A program made the position numbers and the translations under genes. A stretch of DNA of 64,000 nt from Crassaminicella thermophila (GTDB taxonomy: Bacteria; Bacillota; Clostridia; Peptostreptococcales; Thermotaleaceae): positions 1,431,026 to 1,495,025 of the forward strand of contig NZ_CP042243.1 of the NCBI RefSeq assembly GCF_008152325.1, in the 5' to 3' direction. Shown here one piece after another: positions 8,779 to 15,626 of the stretch. The notes under the pieces are model-generated. The model saw only the letters and a program-made list of their open reading frames with translations. It was not told the DNA's origin and searched no databases. Numbering within the stretch: position 1 is the first letter of the stretch; every line of letters starts with the position of its first letter.

Positions 8779-10480
8779 GGGGTGTAGAGTAGATAGAAAA
8801 AACAAAGAACAACAAATTGCAGTATTAGATATATATAAAAAAAGAATCTTTTCAATTGCATTTGTTTTTACAATTATGCTTTTTGGACTTATAGGTAGAT
8901 TAATATATGTTCAAATAATTAAAGGAAATGATTATTATATAAGGGCTAAAAGTCAATGGATGAAAGAGATACCTATTGGAATTGAAAGAGGAAAAATCTA
9001 TGATAGAAATACTGTTTTATTAACCAATAAGCATAAATTTAAGTATTTGATTATCTTTCCAGAATATTTTATAGCATCAGAGAATAATCTTAAAATTATT
9101 AGCAATATAACAGGTATTAAATCTGATAAATTAAAATTTAATTACTTAACTAGTAACCGATCTATTAGACTCAAGATAGTTAACAATAATATAGATCTGA
9201 TTAAAAAGACAACAATGATGAAGGGAGTATTTTCTGTTGAATATAGTGATAGATATGATAAGAATGGCTTAGCATCTCATGTTATAGGTTATATTAATAA
9301 GATAGATAATACTGGAGAAAAAGGAATAGAGAAAAGATATGATAAAATTCTTAAAGAAAATCAGTTTTCTAAAATATACGCAATTGTAGATGCTAAAAAA
9401 AGAATTATACCAGGCTTAGGGTATAAAAAAATTGATAATGTATTACCAAACAGTAAAAAAAATATAGTTACTACATTGGATTACCGTATACAAAGTATTG
9501 CAGAAATGGAATTTGACAAACTTAAAAAAAATGGTAGTGTTGTCATATTAGATGTTAAAAGTGGAGAAATATTAGCAATGGTTAGTAGACCTAATTTCGA
9601 TCAAAATAATGTTGCAGCGTATTTAAAAAGTAAAAATAAAGAACTTTATAATAGGTCGATCCAAATTGGATATCCACCTGGGTCTATTTTTAAGATAGTT
9701 GTTGCAGCAGCGGCGCTTGAAAATCAAATTACAGATATAGATGAAACTTTTTATTGTAAAGGATATGAAAAAATAGGAAAGACTAGAATAAGATGCAGTA
9801 GTTTTGATAATGGTGGACATGGAGAATTAAATTTAGAAGAAGCATTTGCTTTATCTTGTAATGCTGCTTTTATTCAATTAGGACAGAAGATAGGTGGAGA
9901 AAAAATTATATCAATGGCAAAGAAATTAGGACTGGGTACTTTGACAAACATAGGATTATTAGAAGAAATACCTGGTAGGTTACCAACAAAAGATTATATA
10001 AAGGGAGCTGGTATTGGTAATATTTCTATTGGGCAAGGAACATTAGAGGTTACACCATTACAAGTGGCAAAGATGACTTCTATTATTGCTAATAATGGTA
10101 TTGATAAAGGTGTTTATCTAGTAAAAAAAATAATCGATGATAATGGAAATCTTGTTAAAAAGATCAAAAAAAACAATCCAACTAGAGTGTTAAGTTATAA
10201 AACTGCAAAAAAGATTCAATACATGATGGAGAAAGTAGTAACAATAGGTACAGCTAAAAATGCAAGATTAAACGAAATTGGTAGTGTTGCAGGAAAAACA
10301 GGTTCATCACAAGCAATATTGCAAGGGAAAGCTACTGTACATGCTTGGTTCACAGGTTACTTTCCTGCAAATAATCCTAAATATGTGATTACTATTATTG
10401 TTGAAGATGGTGGTTCTGGATCAAAAGTAGCTGCACCTTTATTTAAAAAAATTGCAAGAGAAATTAATTCATTAAGATAA
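8777..10480 (+). CDS. pbpI: Class B penicillin-binding protein (transpeptidase; PbpI/YrrR-like)
   Basis: 567 residues from the TTG at 8777 (AAGGAAGG lies 8 bases upstream; the GTG at 8768 overlaps that site). One N-terminal transmembrane helix (about residues 25-46), a PBP dimerisation domain, then a transpeptidase domain with all three motifs: SIFK (SxxK, after YPPG), SCNAAF (SxN) and GKTGSSQ (KTG). It cross-links peptidoglycan outside the membrane. Position after udk matches YrrR/PbpI of B. subtilis, a sporulation-associated PBP, though greA is missing between them. Symbol is by context and similarity; other class B PBPs such as SpoVD are alternatives. Confidence 0.85.
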   Translation: MGCRVDRKNKEQQIAVLDIYKKRIFSIAFVFTIMLFGLIGRLIYVQIIKGNDYYIRAKSQWMKEIPIGIERGKIYDRNTVLLTNKHKFKYLIIFPEYFIASENNLKIISNITGIKSDKLKFNYLTSNRSIRLKIVNNNIDLIKKTTMMKGVFSVEYSDRYDKNGLASHVIGYINKIDNTGEKGIEKRYDKILKENQFSKIYAIVDAKKRIIPGLGYKKIDNVLPNSKKNIVTTLDYRIQSIAEMEFDKLKKNGSVVILDVKSGEILAMVSRPNFDQNNVAAYLKSKNKELYNRSIQIGYPPGSIFKIVVAAAALENQITDIDETFYCKGYEKIGKTRIRCSSFDNGGHGELNLEEAFALSCNAAFIQLGQKIGGEKIISMAKKLGLGTLTNIGLLEEIPGRLPTKDYIKGAGIGNISIGQGTLEVTPLQVAKMTSIIANNGIDKGVYLVKKIIDDNGNLVKKIKKNNPTRVLSYKTAKKIQYMMEKVVTIGTAKNARLNEIGSVAGKTGSSQAILQGKATVHAWFTGYFPANNPKYVITIIVEDGGSGSKVAAPLFKKIAREINSLR

Positions 10481-10504
10481 ATCACATTTTTTCTTAAAAG
10501 ACAT

Positions 10505-10534
10505 GCACAAATTCATTTTTAGACACATATAATT
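10505..10534 (+). promoter_or_regulatory. Possible mother-cell (sigma-E/sigma-K type) promoter of sigK
   Basis: GCACAAA at 10505-10511 and CATATAATT at 10526-10534 resemble sigma-K elements (AC and CATAnnnTA). The match is partial and no mapped start is available. Confidence 0.3.
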
Positions 10535-10568
10535 TAGAATGACGTATAATTAGGAGGTGTATACCTAA

Positions 10569-11036
10569 ATGTGGACGACTTTAGTTACTTTATCTGTTAT
10601 TATAGCAAAACCAGTTTGTATGTTTGTATCTTATATTTCTAGCAATACTTCTTTTCCAAAGCCATTAACACCTGAAGAAGAAAATCACTATTTAGAGCTT
10701 TATGAACAAGGAGACGAAGATGCAAAAAACATTCTAGTTGAAAGGAACTTAAGATTGGTTGCACATATAGTTAAAAAATATCACAATACAGGAAGAGAAA
10801 TAGATGATTTAATTTCAATCGGAACTATTGGATTAATAAAAGCAATAACATCATTCGATAGAAGTAAAGGCACCCGATTAGCTACTTATGCAGCACGCTG
10901 TATTGAAAATGAAATTCTTATGACAATCCGTTCAAGTAAGAAAACTAAAAGTGAAGTATCTTTGCAAGATCCTATTGGGATAGACAAAGAAGGCAATGAA
11001 ATGCCTTCAGTGCTTTATCAACAAGTATTAGATTAA
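10569..11036 (+). CDS. sigK: Sporulation sigma factor pro-SigK, N-terminal part (split by skin element)
   Basis: Codons 1-142 encode the N-terminal half of sigma-K: a hydrophobic pro-sequence ([20 protein letters not shown]), then [10 protein letters not shown], region 2 motifs [12 protein letters not shown] and [27 protein letters not shown], and [13 protein letters not shown]. After Asn143-Glu144 the sequence leaves the family and stops 11 residues later inside the element. The rest of sigK lies at 13544-13852 in a frame that joins perfectly at AATGAAAT. Sigma-K drives late mother-cell genes. The pro-sequence implies SpoIVFB-type processing; C. difficile SigK lacks one. ATG at 10569 has TAGGAGGTG upstream. 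Confidence 0.93.
   Translation: MWTTLVTLSVIIAKPVCMFVSYISSNTSFPKPLTPEEENHYLELYEQGDEDAKNILVERNLRLVAHIVKKYHNTGREIDDLISIGTIGLIKAITSFDRSKGTRLATYAARCIENEILMTIRSSKKTKSEVSLQDPIGIDKEGNEMPSVLYQQVLD
10989..11008 (+). repeat. Left attachment site of the sigK intervening element
   Basis: GAAGGCA (10989-10995) and TGCCTTC (11002-11008) form a perfect inverted repeat around ATGAAA. The octamer AATGAAAT (10995-11002) recurs at 13544-13551. B. subtilis sigK rearrangement occurs within AATGA, which is contained here. Confidence 0.8.
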
Positions 11037-12568
11037 TGAGGAAGCTTTGGATAGAGAATCAATGTAAATTCATCATTACGCTGATTCTTTTTTTTGCTAT
11101 ATACAGCATAATAAAGGATGCTTTTCAGTAATATATTCTTCTTTTCTGGATTATTTGTTTTTGAATATAGATCTAGCACTTTTTCTATTTTTAGTATATT
11201 AACTTGCTTTCTTTTTTGTCTTTTTAATTCTTTTTTTAGTTCAAATTTTGATTTTTCAATAACATATCTGGTATTATCAATTCTTTCAGTAATATTTTGG
11301 AATCTTTTTATATACGTATCAAAGTTATATAATCCACGTTCTAAAAAATCATGTAATCTTTCTTTTTGCTTCTCTAATTCAATTAATTCTCTTTCTAAAT
11401 GTTTTATTCTTTTTTTATGCAAATTTATAGTCTCAGATATGTTTTGCTCAGCCTTATTTATTAAATTCCATTGAGCTTTATAGTGTTCTAACCATTTGTA
11501 TAAACCATCAATTAACCTTTGTTCAACATATTTAAGTTTACTACTTTTATTTCCACATTTTTTATAACACATTATATGAGAATCTTTAGTTTTGTAAGGC
11601 CGTAGGATCATTGATGCATTGCATTTTTTGCAGTATATTAATCCTGCTAATGGATTTGAAATATTATTTTTTAGCTGATAGGGGACATGATACTTCATTT
11701 TTAGAATCTTTTGTGCTTTTTGAAAAGTTTCCATAGAAATTAGCGGTTCATGTTTTCCATCTGCAATGATCCATTCATTTATTGGTCTTTGTCTAGAAAC
11801 TCTTATTTTATTTGGAGTTGTGGATTTTTTTATCTCTTTTTTTTTCCAGGTAATTTTTCCAGTATATATAGGATTTTTTATAATGTTTAAAACAGAAGAA
11901 GGAGTCCAATCTTTATTTGTATATGTTTTGTAATTTAATTGATTTAATTTATTAGCTATTTTATTGCAACCTATTTTATGATTTACATAAAAGTTAAATA
12001 TCATTTTTACTATATCTGCTTGATTTGGATGAGGTTTTAGTGTTCTGAAATTGTCTTTGTAATGTATCATGTAACCATAAGGAGGAAGAGGAGAAATATA
12101 ATTACCCTCTTCAACAGAGCGTATTCGACCTGATTGAAGCCTCCGATTAATAATTTTTAATTCTTTTCTAGCCATAAACGCTTCAAATTCACTGTATTCT
12201 TCATCAAATTCATCATGTAAGTTATAGATTTTTCTTGGAGTAATTATTTTTGTATTTGCTTTTTTTAGTGTTTCAAGTATTAAACCCTGTTCTTGCATAT
12301 TTCCTCTCCCAAGTCTATCTATATCCATACATAATACAGCATCATATTTTTTGTTTTCTACTTCCTTTAGCAATTCAAGCATCTTTGGTCTATGCATTAA
12401 ACTTTCTCCTGATACAATCTCTTCATATATTTTTATAATACATAATTCTTTCTCTTCTGCAAGCTTAAGCAAGGTTTTTTTATGTTTTGCAAGTGTTTCA
12501 CCTTCACCTCTTGCTTCTGCATCAAGATCGGCACGGGATTTACGCAAATACATACAAACTCGTTTCAT
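11033..12568 (-). CDS. Large serine recombinase of the skin element (SpoIVCA-like)
   Basis: 511 residues. Resolvase catalytic domain 1-150 with the active serine at S11 (YLRKSRAD) and conserved [10 protein letters not shown] near 80-89; recombinase domain about 155-290; zinc ribbon with C313, C316, C334, C338; then a coiled coil of about 350-450 ([15 protein letters not shown]). This layout is that of skin and phage large serine integrases. It should cut and rejoin the two AATGAAAT sites to rebuild sigK. Its stop overlaps the stop of the sigK 5' fragment tail to tail. ATG at 12568 has GAGGTGAT upstream. In known systems such genes are sigma-E controlled; I saw no clear promoter. Confidence 0.95.
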   Translation of the reverse strand: MKRVCMYLRKSRADLDAEARGEGETLAKHKKTLLKLAEEKELCIIKIYEEIVSGESLMHRPKMLELLKEVENKKYDAVLCMDIDRLGRGNMQEQGLILETLKKANTKIITPRKIYNLHDEFDEEYSEFEAFMARKELKIINRRLQSGRIRSVEEGNYISPLPPYGYMIHYKDNFRTLKPHPNQADIVKMIFNFYVNHKIGCNKIANKLNQLNYKTYTNKDWTPSSVLNIIKNPIYTGKITWKKKEIKKSTTPNKIRVSRQRPINEWIIADGKHEPLISMETFQKAQKILKMKYHVPYQLKNNISNPLAGLIYCKKCNASMILRPYKTKDSHIMCYKKCGNKSSKLKYVEQRLIDGLYKWLEHYKAQWNLINKAEQNISETINLHKKRIKHLERELIELEKQKERLHDFLERGLYNFDTYIKRFQNITERIDNTRYVIEKSKFELKKELKRQKRKQVNILKIEKVLDLYSKTNNPEKKNILLKSILYYAVYSKKKNQRNDEFTLILYPKLPH

Positions 12569-12672
12569 TCCAAATCACCTCAAAAATTTTTTATATTATA
12601 ATTTATGAGTCATATTTATTACTTTAGAATATTATGTAAAAGATTTTGTATTTAAATAGGTTCATGGCATAG

Positions 12673-12699
12673 TACAAACTGTTATTTTCATAGTTTGTA
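12673..12699 (+). promoter_or_regulatory. Inverted repeat upstream of the 67-residue skin ORF
   Basis: TACAAACT (12673-12680) and AGTTTGTA (12692-12699) flank an 11-base centre, ending three bases before GGAGGTGG. It could be an operator or a translation-control hairpin. GCATAGT / 15 bases / CATAGTTT at 12667-12696 vaguely resembles a sigma-E promoter but would leave almost no leader. Confidence 0.4.
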
Positions 12700-12713
12700 G
12701 TGGAGGTGGTTAT

Positions 12714-12917
12714 ATGGAAGAAAAGTATGCAAAAACATATAAGTTTGGAAATACAACCGTTAAGATAGTAGCACCCCCACCGAAAAAGAAGGAGGAAATT
12801 GAAAAAATTCTTGTTGAATATCATCAAGCTGGATGGGATATTATTGAAGAATTGCTAGTGAATGGAGAAAATGTAGATATAGTGACATCTTCTATAGAAG
12901 AATCGATAGAGTTTTAG
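12714..12917 (+). CDS. Small skin-element protein (67 aa), candidate recombination directionality factor
   Basis: 67 residues with a strong GGAGGTGG site 4 bases before the ATG. It begins MEEKYAKTYKFGNTTVKIVA, followed by PPPKKKEEIEKILVEYHQAGW and a predicted helical acidic tail. This FGNTTV...APPP...YHxAGW pattern seems a compact conserved domain that I have the impression occurs beside serine recombinases, but I cannot verify that. The C. difficile skin needs a small directionality factor besides its recombinase; this is the best candidate here because it is the best-supported small gene of the element. Function is an inference. Confidence 0.7.
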   Translation: MEEKYAKTYKFGNTTVKIVAPPPKKKEEIEKILVEYHQAGWDIIEELLVNGENVDIVTSSIEESIEF

Positions 12918-12927
12918 TGTATATTAT

Positions 12928-12961
12928 ATAAAAATCGTGTCCAGATTTATTTAGACACGAT
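12928..12961 (-). terminator. Minus-strand intrinsic terminator
   Basis: On the minus strand ATCGTGTC / GACACGAT (12954-12961 and 12934-12941) is followed by TTTTATATAA. The 5' arm overlaps the last codons of the 33-residue ORF, so this ends that gene. Confidence 0.6.
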
Positions 12962-13048
12962 CCAAAGTAAATAAACGATGCAAAATCCTACAATACCAAT
13001 TAAAAAACTATATAAATTAATATTTTTCTTGTATGAACTTTTTTTCAT
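12947..13048 (-). CDS. 33-residue single-pass membrane peptide in the skin element
   Basis: Minus-strand ATG at 13048 with AGGAGG nine bases upstream (13058-13063). The 33-residue product has a basic N-terminus (KKSSYKKN) and one hydrophobic helix (SFLIGIVGFCIVYLLWIV), ending SK. A dedicated terminator overlaps its 3' end. A good ribosome site plus own terminator support a real gene. I do not recognise it; small sporulation-membrane peptides look similar in layout, but that is only analogy. Confidence 0.6.
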   Translation of the reverse strand: MKKSSYKKNINLYSFLIGIVGFCIVYLLWIVSK

Positions 13049-13240
13049 TATTTATATCCTCCTATGTTTAATTATGATTGTATTTAGAATAAAATGTAGT
13101 AATTATAAGATGGTAGATTATTTAAAAAGATAATAAAAAGATTATAACAGAATATATTTAGAAAATATGTAGAAAGCTGTTGTCGTTATTTTTCTATTTA
13201 CTGGTACTTGTATAAAATTAATTAGATTAATTCTAAATAT

Positions 13241-13417
13241 CTAACGAATAGCATATAAGATAGATAAGTCATTATGGCTGTTACAAAGATGTACTAAATA
13301 TTTTATTTGTAATTCATTAGTTGGCGTATAAGTAAATACATCAATGCATTTTAATTGAGAATCATAAATGATAATTTTATGTTTGTTTTGAGCTACCCAT
13401 AAAGGAAAAGTAGTCAT
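13241..13417 (-). CDS. Hypothetical 58-residue protein in the skin element
   Basis: Minus-strand frame starting at the ATG at 13417, with AGAAAGG nine bases upstream; the ATG at 13426 lies against that site. The product begins MTTFPLWVAQNKHKIIIYD and contains one Cys pair in its second half (LKCID, HLCNSH). No family recognised. It lies between the 33-residue ORF and the right end of the element. Coding status is moderately supported by the start and ordinary residue composition. Confidence 0.45.
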   Translation of the reverse strand: MTTFPLWVAQNKHKIIIYDSQLKCIDVFTYTPTNELQIKYLVHLCNSHNDLSILYAIR

Positions 13418-13534
13418 CTTATACATCCTTTCTGATAAAATAATTTTAGTTATATAACTAGAGTATATTGATAATATACTGTGAATATGACAAAAAATTT
13501 TAAATGGAATGAATCATATAATTGTTGATAAACT

Positions 13535-13554
13535 GATAAAGGTAATGAAATATC
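13535..13554 (+). repeat. Right attachment site of the sigK intervening element
   Basis: Second AATGAAAT copy at 13544-13551, flanked by weakly symmetric GATA and TATC (13535-13538, 13551-13554). The codon phase of AAT here continues into the sigK 3' half. Confidence 0.8.
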
Positions 13555-13852
13555 TCTAATGGATATTTTAGGGAGTGAAACGGATGAAGTTTTAGATGAA
13601 GTTGAATTAAAAATCCAAGTGAAAAAACTGTATCAAAAAATGACAAATATATTAAGAAATAGAGAAAGAACAGTTATTCAATTAAGATATGGATTGGTAA
13701 ATGGTGGAAGTAAAACACAAAGAGAAATTGCAAAAATGTTAGGAATTTCACGCTCTTATGTATCTCGAATTGAAAAAAGAGCCATAAAAAAATTGAGTAA
13801 GGCATTTCATTGTAATAATGAAACCGATAAAGAAGATAACAAGAATGAATAA
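13544..13852 (+). CDS. sigK: SigK, C-terminal part (becomes expressed after excision)
   Basis: 102 codons plus stop. The frame reads NEISLMDILGSETDEV, then region 3/4: RNRERTVIQLRYGLVNGG and TQREIAKMLGISRSYVSRIEKRA, the last being the -35 recognition helix-turn-helix. It has no ribosome-binding site of its own; it makes sense only joined to 10569-10994, giving a 244-residue pro-SigK. An internal ATG at 13559 exists but lacks a Shine-Dalgarno sequence. Tail is Lys/Asp/Asn rich as is common. Confidence 0.93.
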   Translation, partial: NEISLMDILGSETDEVLDEVELKIQVKKLYQKMTNILRNRERTVIQLRYGLVNGGSKTQREIAKMLGISRSYVSRIEKRAIKKLSKAFHCNNETDKEDNKNE

Positions 13853-13883
13853 ATGTTAGCAATTTAGCTAGCATTTTGTTTTT
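13852..13883 (+). terminator. Intrinsic terminator after sigK
   Basis: AATGTTAGC / GCTAGCATT (one G-T pair) with TTTGTTTTT following. Confidence 0.75.
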
Positions 13884-14080
13884 AAAAAATATTTTTAGTA
13901 AAAAGCTGTAGAAATATATATTATTATCACTATTTCCTCGGAAATGCAAATAAAATATGAATATTTCCTGATTAAATAGAATGTAAGGTACTTACAAAAT
14001 GAATCTGGAAAATGTTATAATAAATGGTATAATATTTTATAGTATACAAATATAAAACATTGAAATATTAGGTGATTATG

Positions 14081-15379
14081 ATGAAAAAAATAATTCTGCT
14101 AATGATTTTTGTCTGCATAATGAATTTTGGAGGGTGTGCTTTTTTAAATAATATGCACTATATATCAGCAGATAATATATTATCAGATGTAGAAAATGAA
14201 AAGCCAGAAGATAAAGTACAAGATCCACTTGAAATAAAAATTTCAGCAGTGGGGGATATTATGGTTCATGGACCTCAACTAAGAGCACAATATAATCAAA
14301 ATAAAGAAGAATATAATTTTAAAAATAATTTTCAGTTTGTAAAACCGTATATTTCCCAGGCTGATATTGCATTGTGTAATTTAGAAACTACATTTGGTGG
14401 AGTAAATAAAGGATATTCAAGTTTTCCAAAATTTAATACACCAGATTCCTTAGGAGAAGCAATAAAAGATGCAGGATTTGATGCAGTAATTACAGCTAAT
14501 AATCATACTATTGACAGCGGTGGTAAGGGCGTATTTAGAACAATAAAAGAGCTGAAAAAATTAGGATTAGATGTAGTTGGAACCAAAGAAAATGAAGCGT
14601 GTGAGAATTTTATAGTCAAAAAAGTAAAAAATGTAAAATTTGGAATCATTGCTTATACCTATGAAACACCAAAATGGGGTAATCATAAGACCTTAAATTC
14701 TTTGATTGTTCCAAAAGAAGTAGAAAGTTGTATTAATACTTTTAATTATGCAAATGTAGATGAAGATTTAAAAAAAATGAAGAAAGAAATACAAAGGATG
14801 AGAGAGCAAGGTGTAGAAGTTATTATTTTTTATCTTCATTGGGGAAATGAGTATCATAGAGAGCCGAATAAATATCAGAAAAAAATTGCTCAGTATTTAA
14901 CTGATGTTGGAGTGGATATTATATTTGGAAGTCATCCCCATGTACTCCAGCCTATTGAGTTTATGGAGAATGAGAATAGGAAAAAAAAGACGTTAGTAGT
15001 ATATTCAATGGGAAATTTTCTATCTAATCAAAGATATGAAATTTTAAAAAATAGATATACAGAAGATGGTATCATATTAAATATTACTTTGCTAAAGGAT
15101 TTTGAAAAAAATTTAATTACGATAAAAGAAGTAGCATATGTTCCTACATGGGTACACAAATATTTTAAAAATGGTAGAAAAGTATATGAAATTATACCTT
15201 TGAATGATGCATTAGATAATCCAACAATATATCATTTACTAAATAAAGATAGTTTATGGAGAGCAAAAAATTCTAAAAATAATACAACAATATTGATTGA
15301 ATCAGAAACAAATGAAAAAATTTATCAAACACCTCCTATATCTAATGCAGAAAACAACAAAATAACAGGTAATATGTAG
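14081..15379 (+). CDS. CapA-family (poly-gamma-glutamate capsule type) metallophosphatase lipoprotein
   Basis: 432 residues from the ATG at 14081 (AGGTG at 14070-14074; earlier GTG and ATG at 14072/14078 are less well placed). The N-terminus is a lipoprotein signal (MKKIILLMIFVCIMNFGGC). The mature part shows the CapA/YwtB calcineurin-like signature: AVGDIMVHG, LCNLETTFGG, ITANNHTIDSGG, FYLHWGNEYH, and FGSHPHVLQPIEF. Known CapA proteins take part in poly-gamma-glutamate synthesis or release, but no capB/capC genes are nearby, so substrate is open. Single gene, anchored outside the membrane. Confidence 0.88.
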   Translation: MKKIILLMIFVCIMNFGGCAFLNNMHYISADNILSDVENEKPEDKVQDPLEIKISAVGDIMVHGPQLRAQYNQNKEEYNFKNNFQFVKPYISQADIALCNLETTFGGVNKGYSSFPKFNTPDSLGEAIKDAGFDAVITANNHTIDSGGKGVFRTIKELKKLGLDVVGTKENEACENFIVKKVKNVKFGIIAYTYETPKWGNHKTLNSLIVPKEVESCINTFNYANVDEDLKKMKKEIQRMREQGVEVIIFYLHWGNEYHREPNKYQKKIAQYLTDVGVDIIFGSHPHVLQPIEFMENENRKKKTLVVYSMGNFLSNQRYEILKNRYTEDGIILNITLLKDFEKNLITIKEVAYVPTWVHKYFKNGRKVYEIIPLNDALDNPTIYHLLNKDSLWRAKNSKNNTTILIESETNEKIYQTPPISNAENNKITGNM

Positions 15380-15455
15380 AATTATGTTGAGAAATAAATT
15401 TGCATAGATTAAGAAGGAATTCACTAAAACATATTGAAATAATAATTGAATCTAC

Positions 15456-15531
15456 TGTGTTAGAGCAAATGATGCATGGATGTATTTGGACGCCTATGCC
15501 ATGCTGATGTAGTGGCGTAACCGACTAACAA
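15456..15531 (+). promoter_or_regulatory. Cyclic di-GMP-II riboswitch
   Basis: The segment matches the c-di-GMP-II layout: P1 5' arm TGTTAG (15458-15463), ATGATGCATGG after an A-rich link, TTGGACGCC, a variable hairpin (GCCATGCTGATG), then TAGTGGCGTAACCGAC, and P1 3' arm CTAACA (15525-15530). The internal CGCC / GGCG helix and the AACCGAC segment are hallmarks. A terminator whose 5' arm re-uses the P1 3' arm follows, so ligand binding should prevent termination (ON switch), as known for the C. difficile pilA1 locus. Confidence 0.88.
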
Positions 15532-15561
15532 TATATATAATATATGTTGTTAGTTCTTTTT
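15524..15561 (+). terminator. Riboswitch-controlled terminator
   Basis: ACTAACAATATAT pairs with ATATATGTTGTTAGT, then TCTTTTTT. The left arm overlaps the P1 3' strand of the riboswitch, so the two folds exclude each other. Confidence 0.8.
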
Positions 15562-15626
15562 AATTCAGAAGAAAGATTTTGGGTTCACAATAGTGTTGAA
15601 TGAATATAGAAGATGAGGGATGTAGC

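Larger units (their letters stand above)
10995..13543 (+). mobile_element. Miniature skin (sigK intervening) element, 2549 bp
   Basis: The two sigK halves are separated by this segment, flanked by direct copies of AATGAAAT at 10995 and 13544. Removing exactly one copy plus the interval fuses codons Lys-Glu-Gly with Asn-Glu-Ile-Ser-Leu-Met-Asp-Ile-Leu, which matches the uninterrupted SigK of other spore formers. It carries one large serine recombinase (minus strand), a 67-residue ORF (plus) and two short ORFs (minus). No phage structural genes are present. The size is far below the roughly 48 kb B. subtilis and 14.6 kb C. difficile elements. Excision in the mother cell is inferred from those systems. 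Confidence 0.88.

Noticed and set aside
12250-12608. Plus-strand frames opposite the serine recombinase
   Set aside because: They mirror the recombinase coding strand, have no ribosome sites and show Ser/Phe-rich low-complexity composition.
12667-12696. Sigma-E-like promoter for the 67-residue skin ORF
   Set aside because: Matches are loose and the predicted start would fall on the ribosome-binding site; kept only as an inverted repeat.
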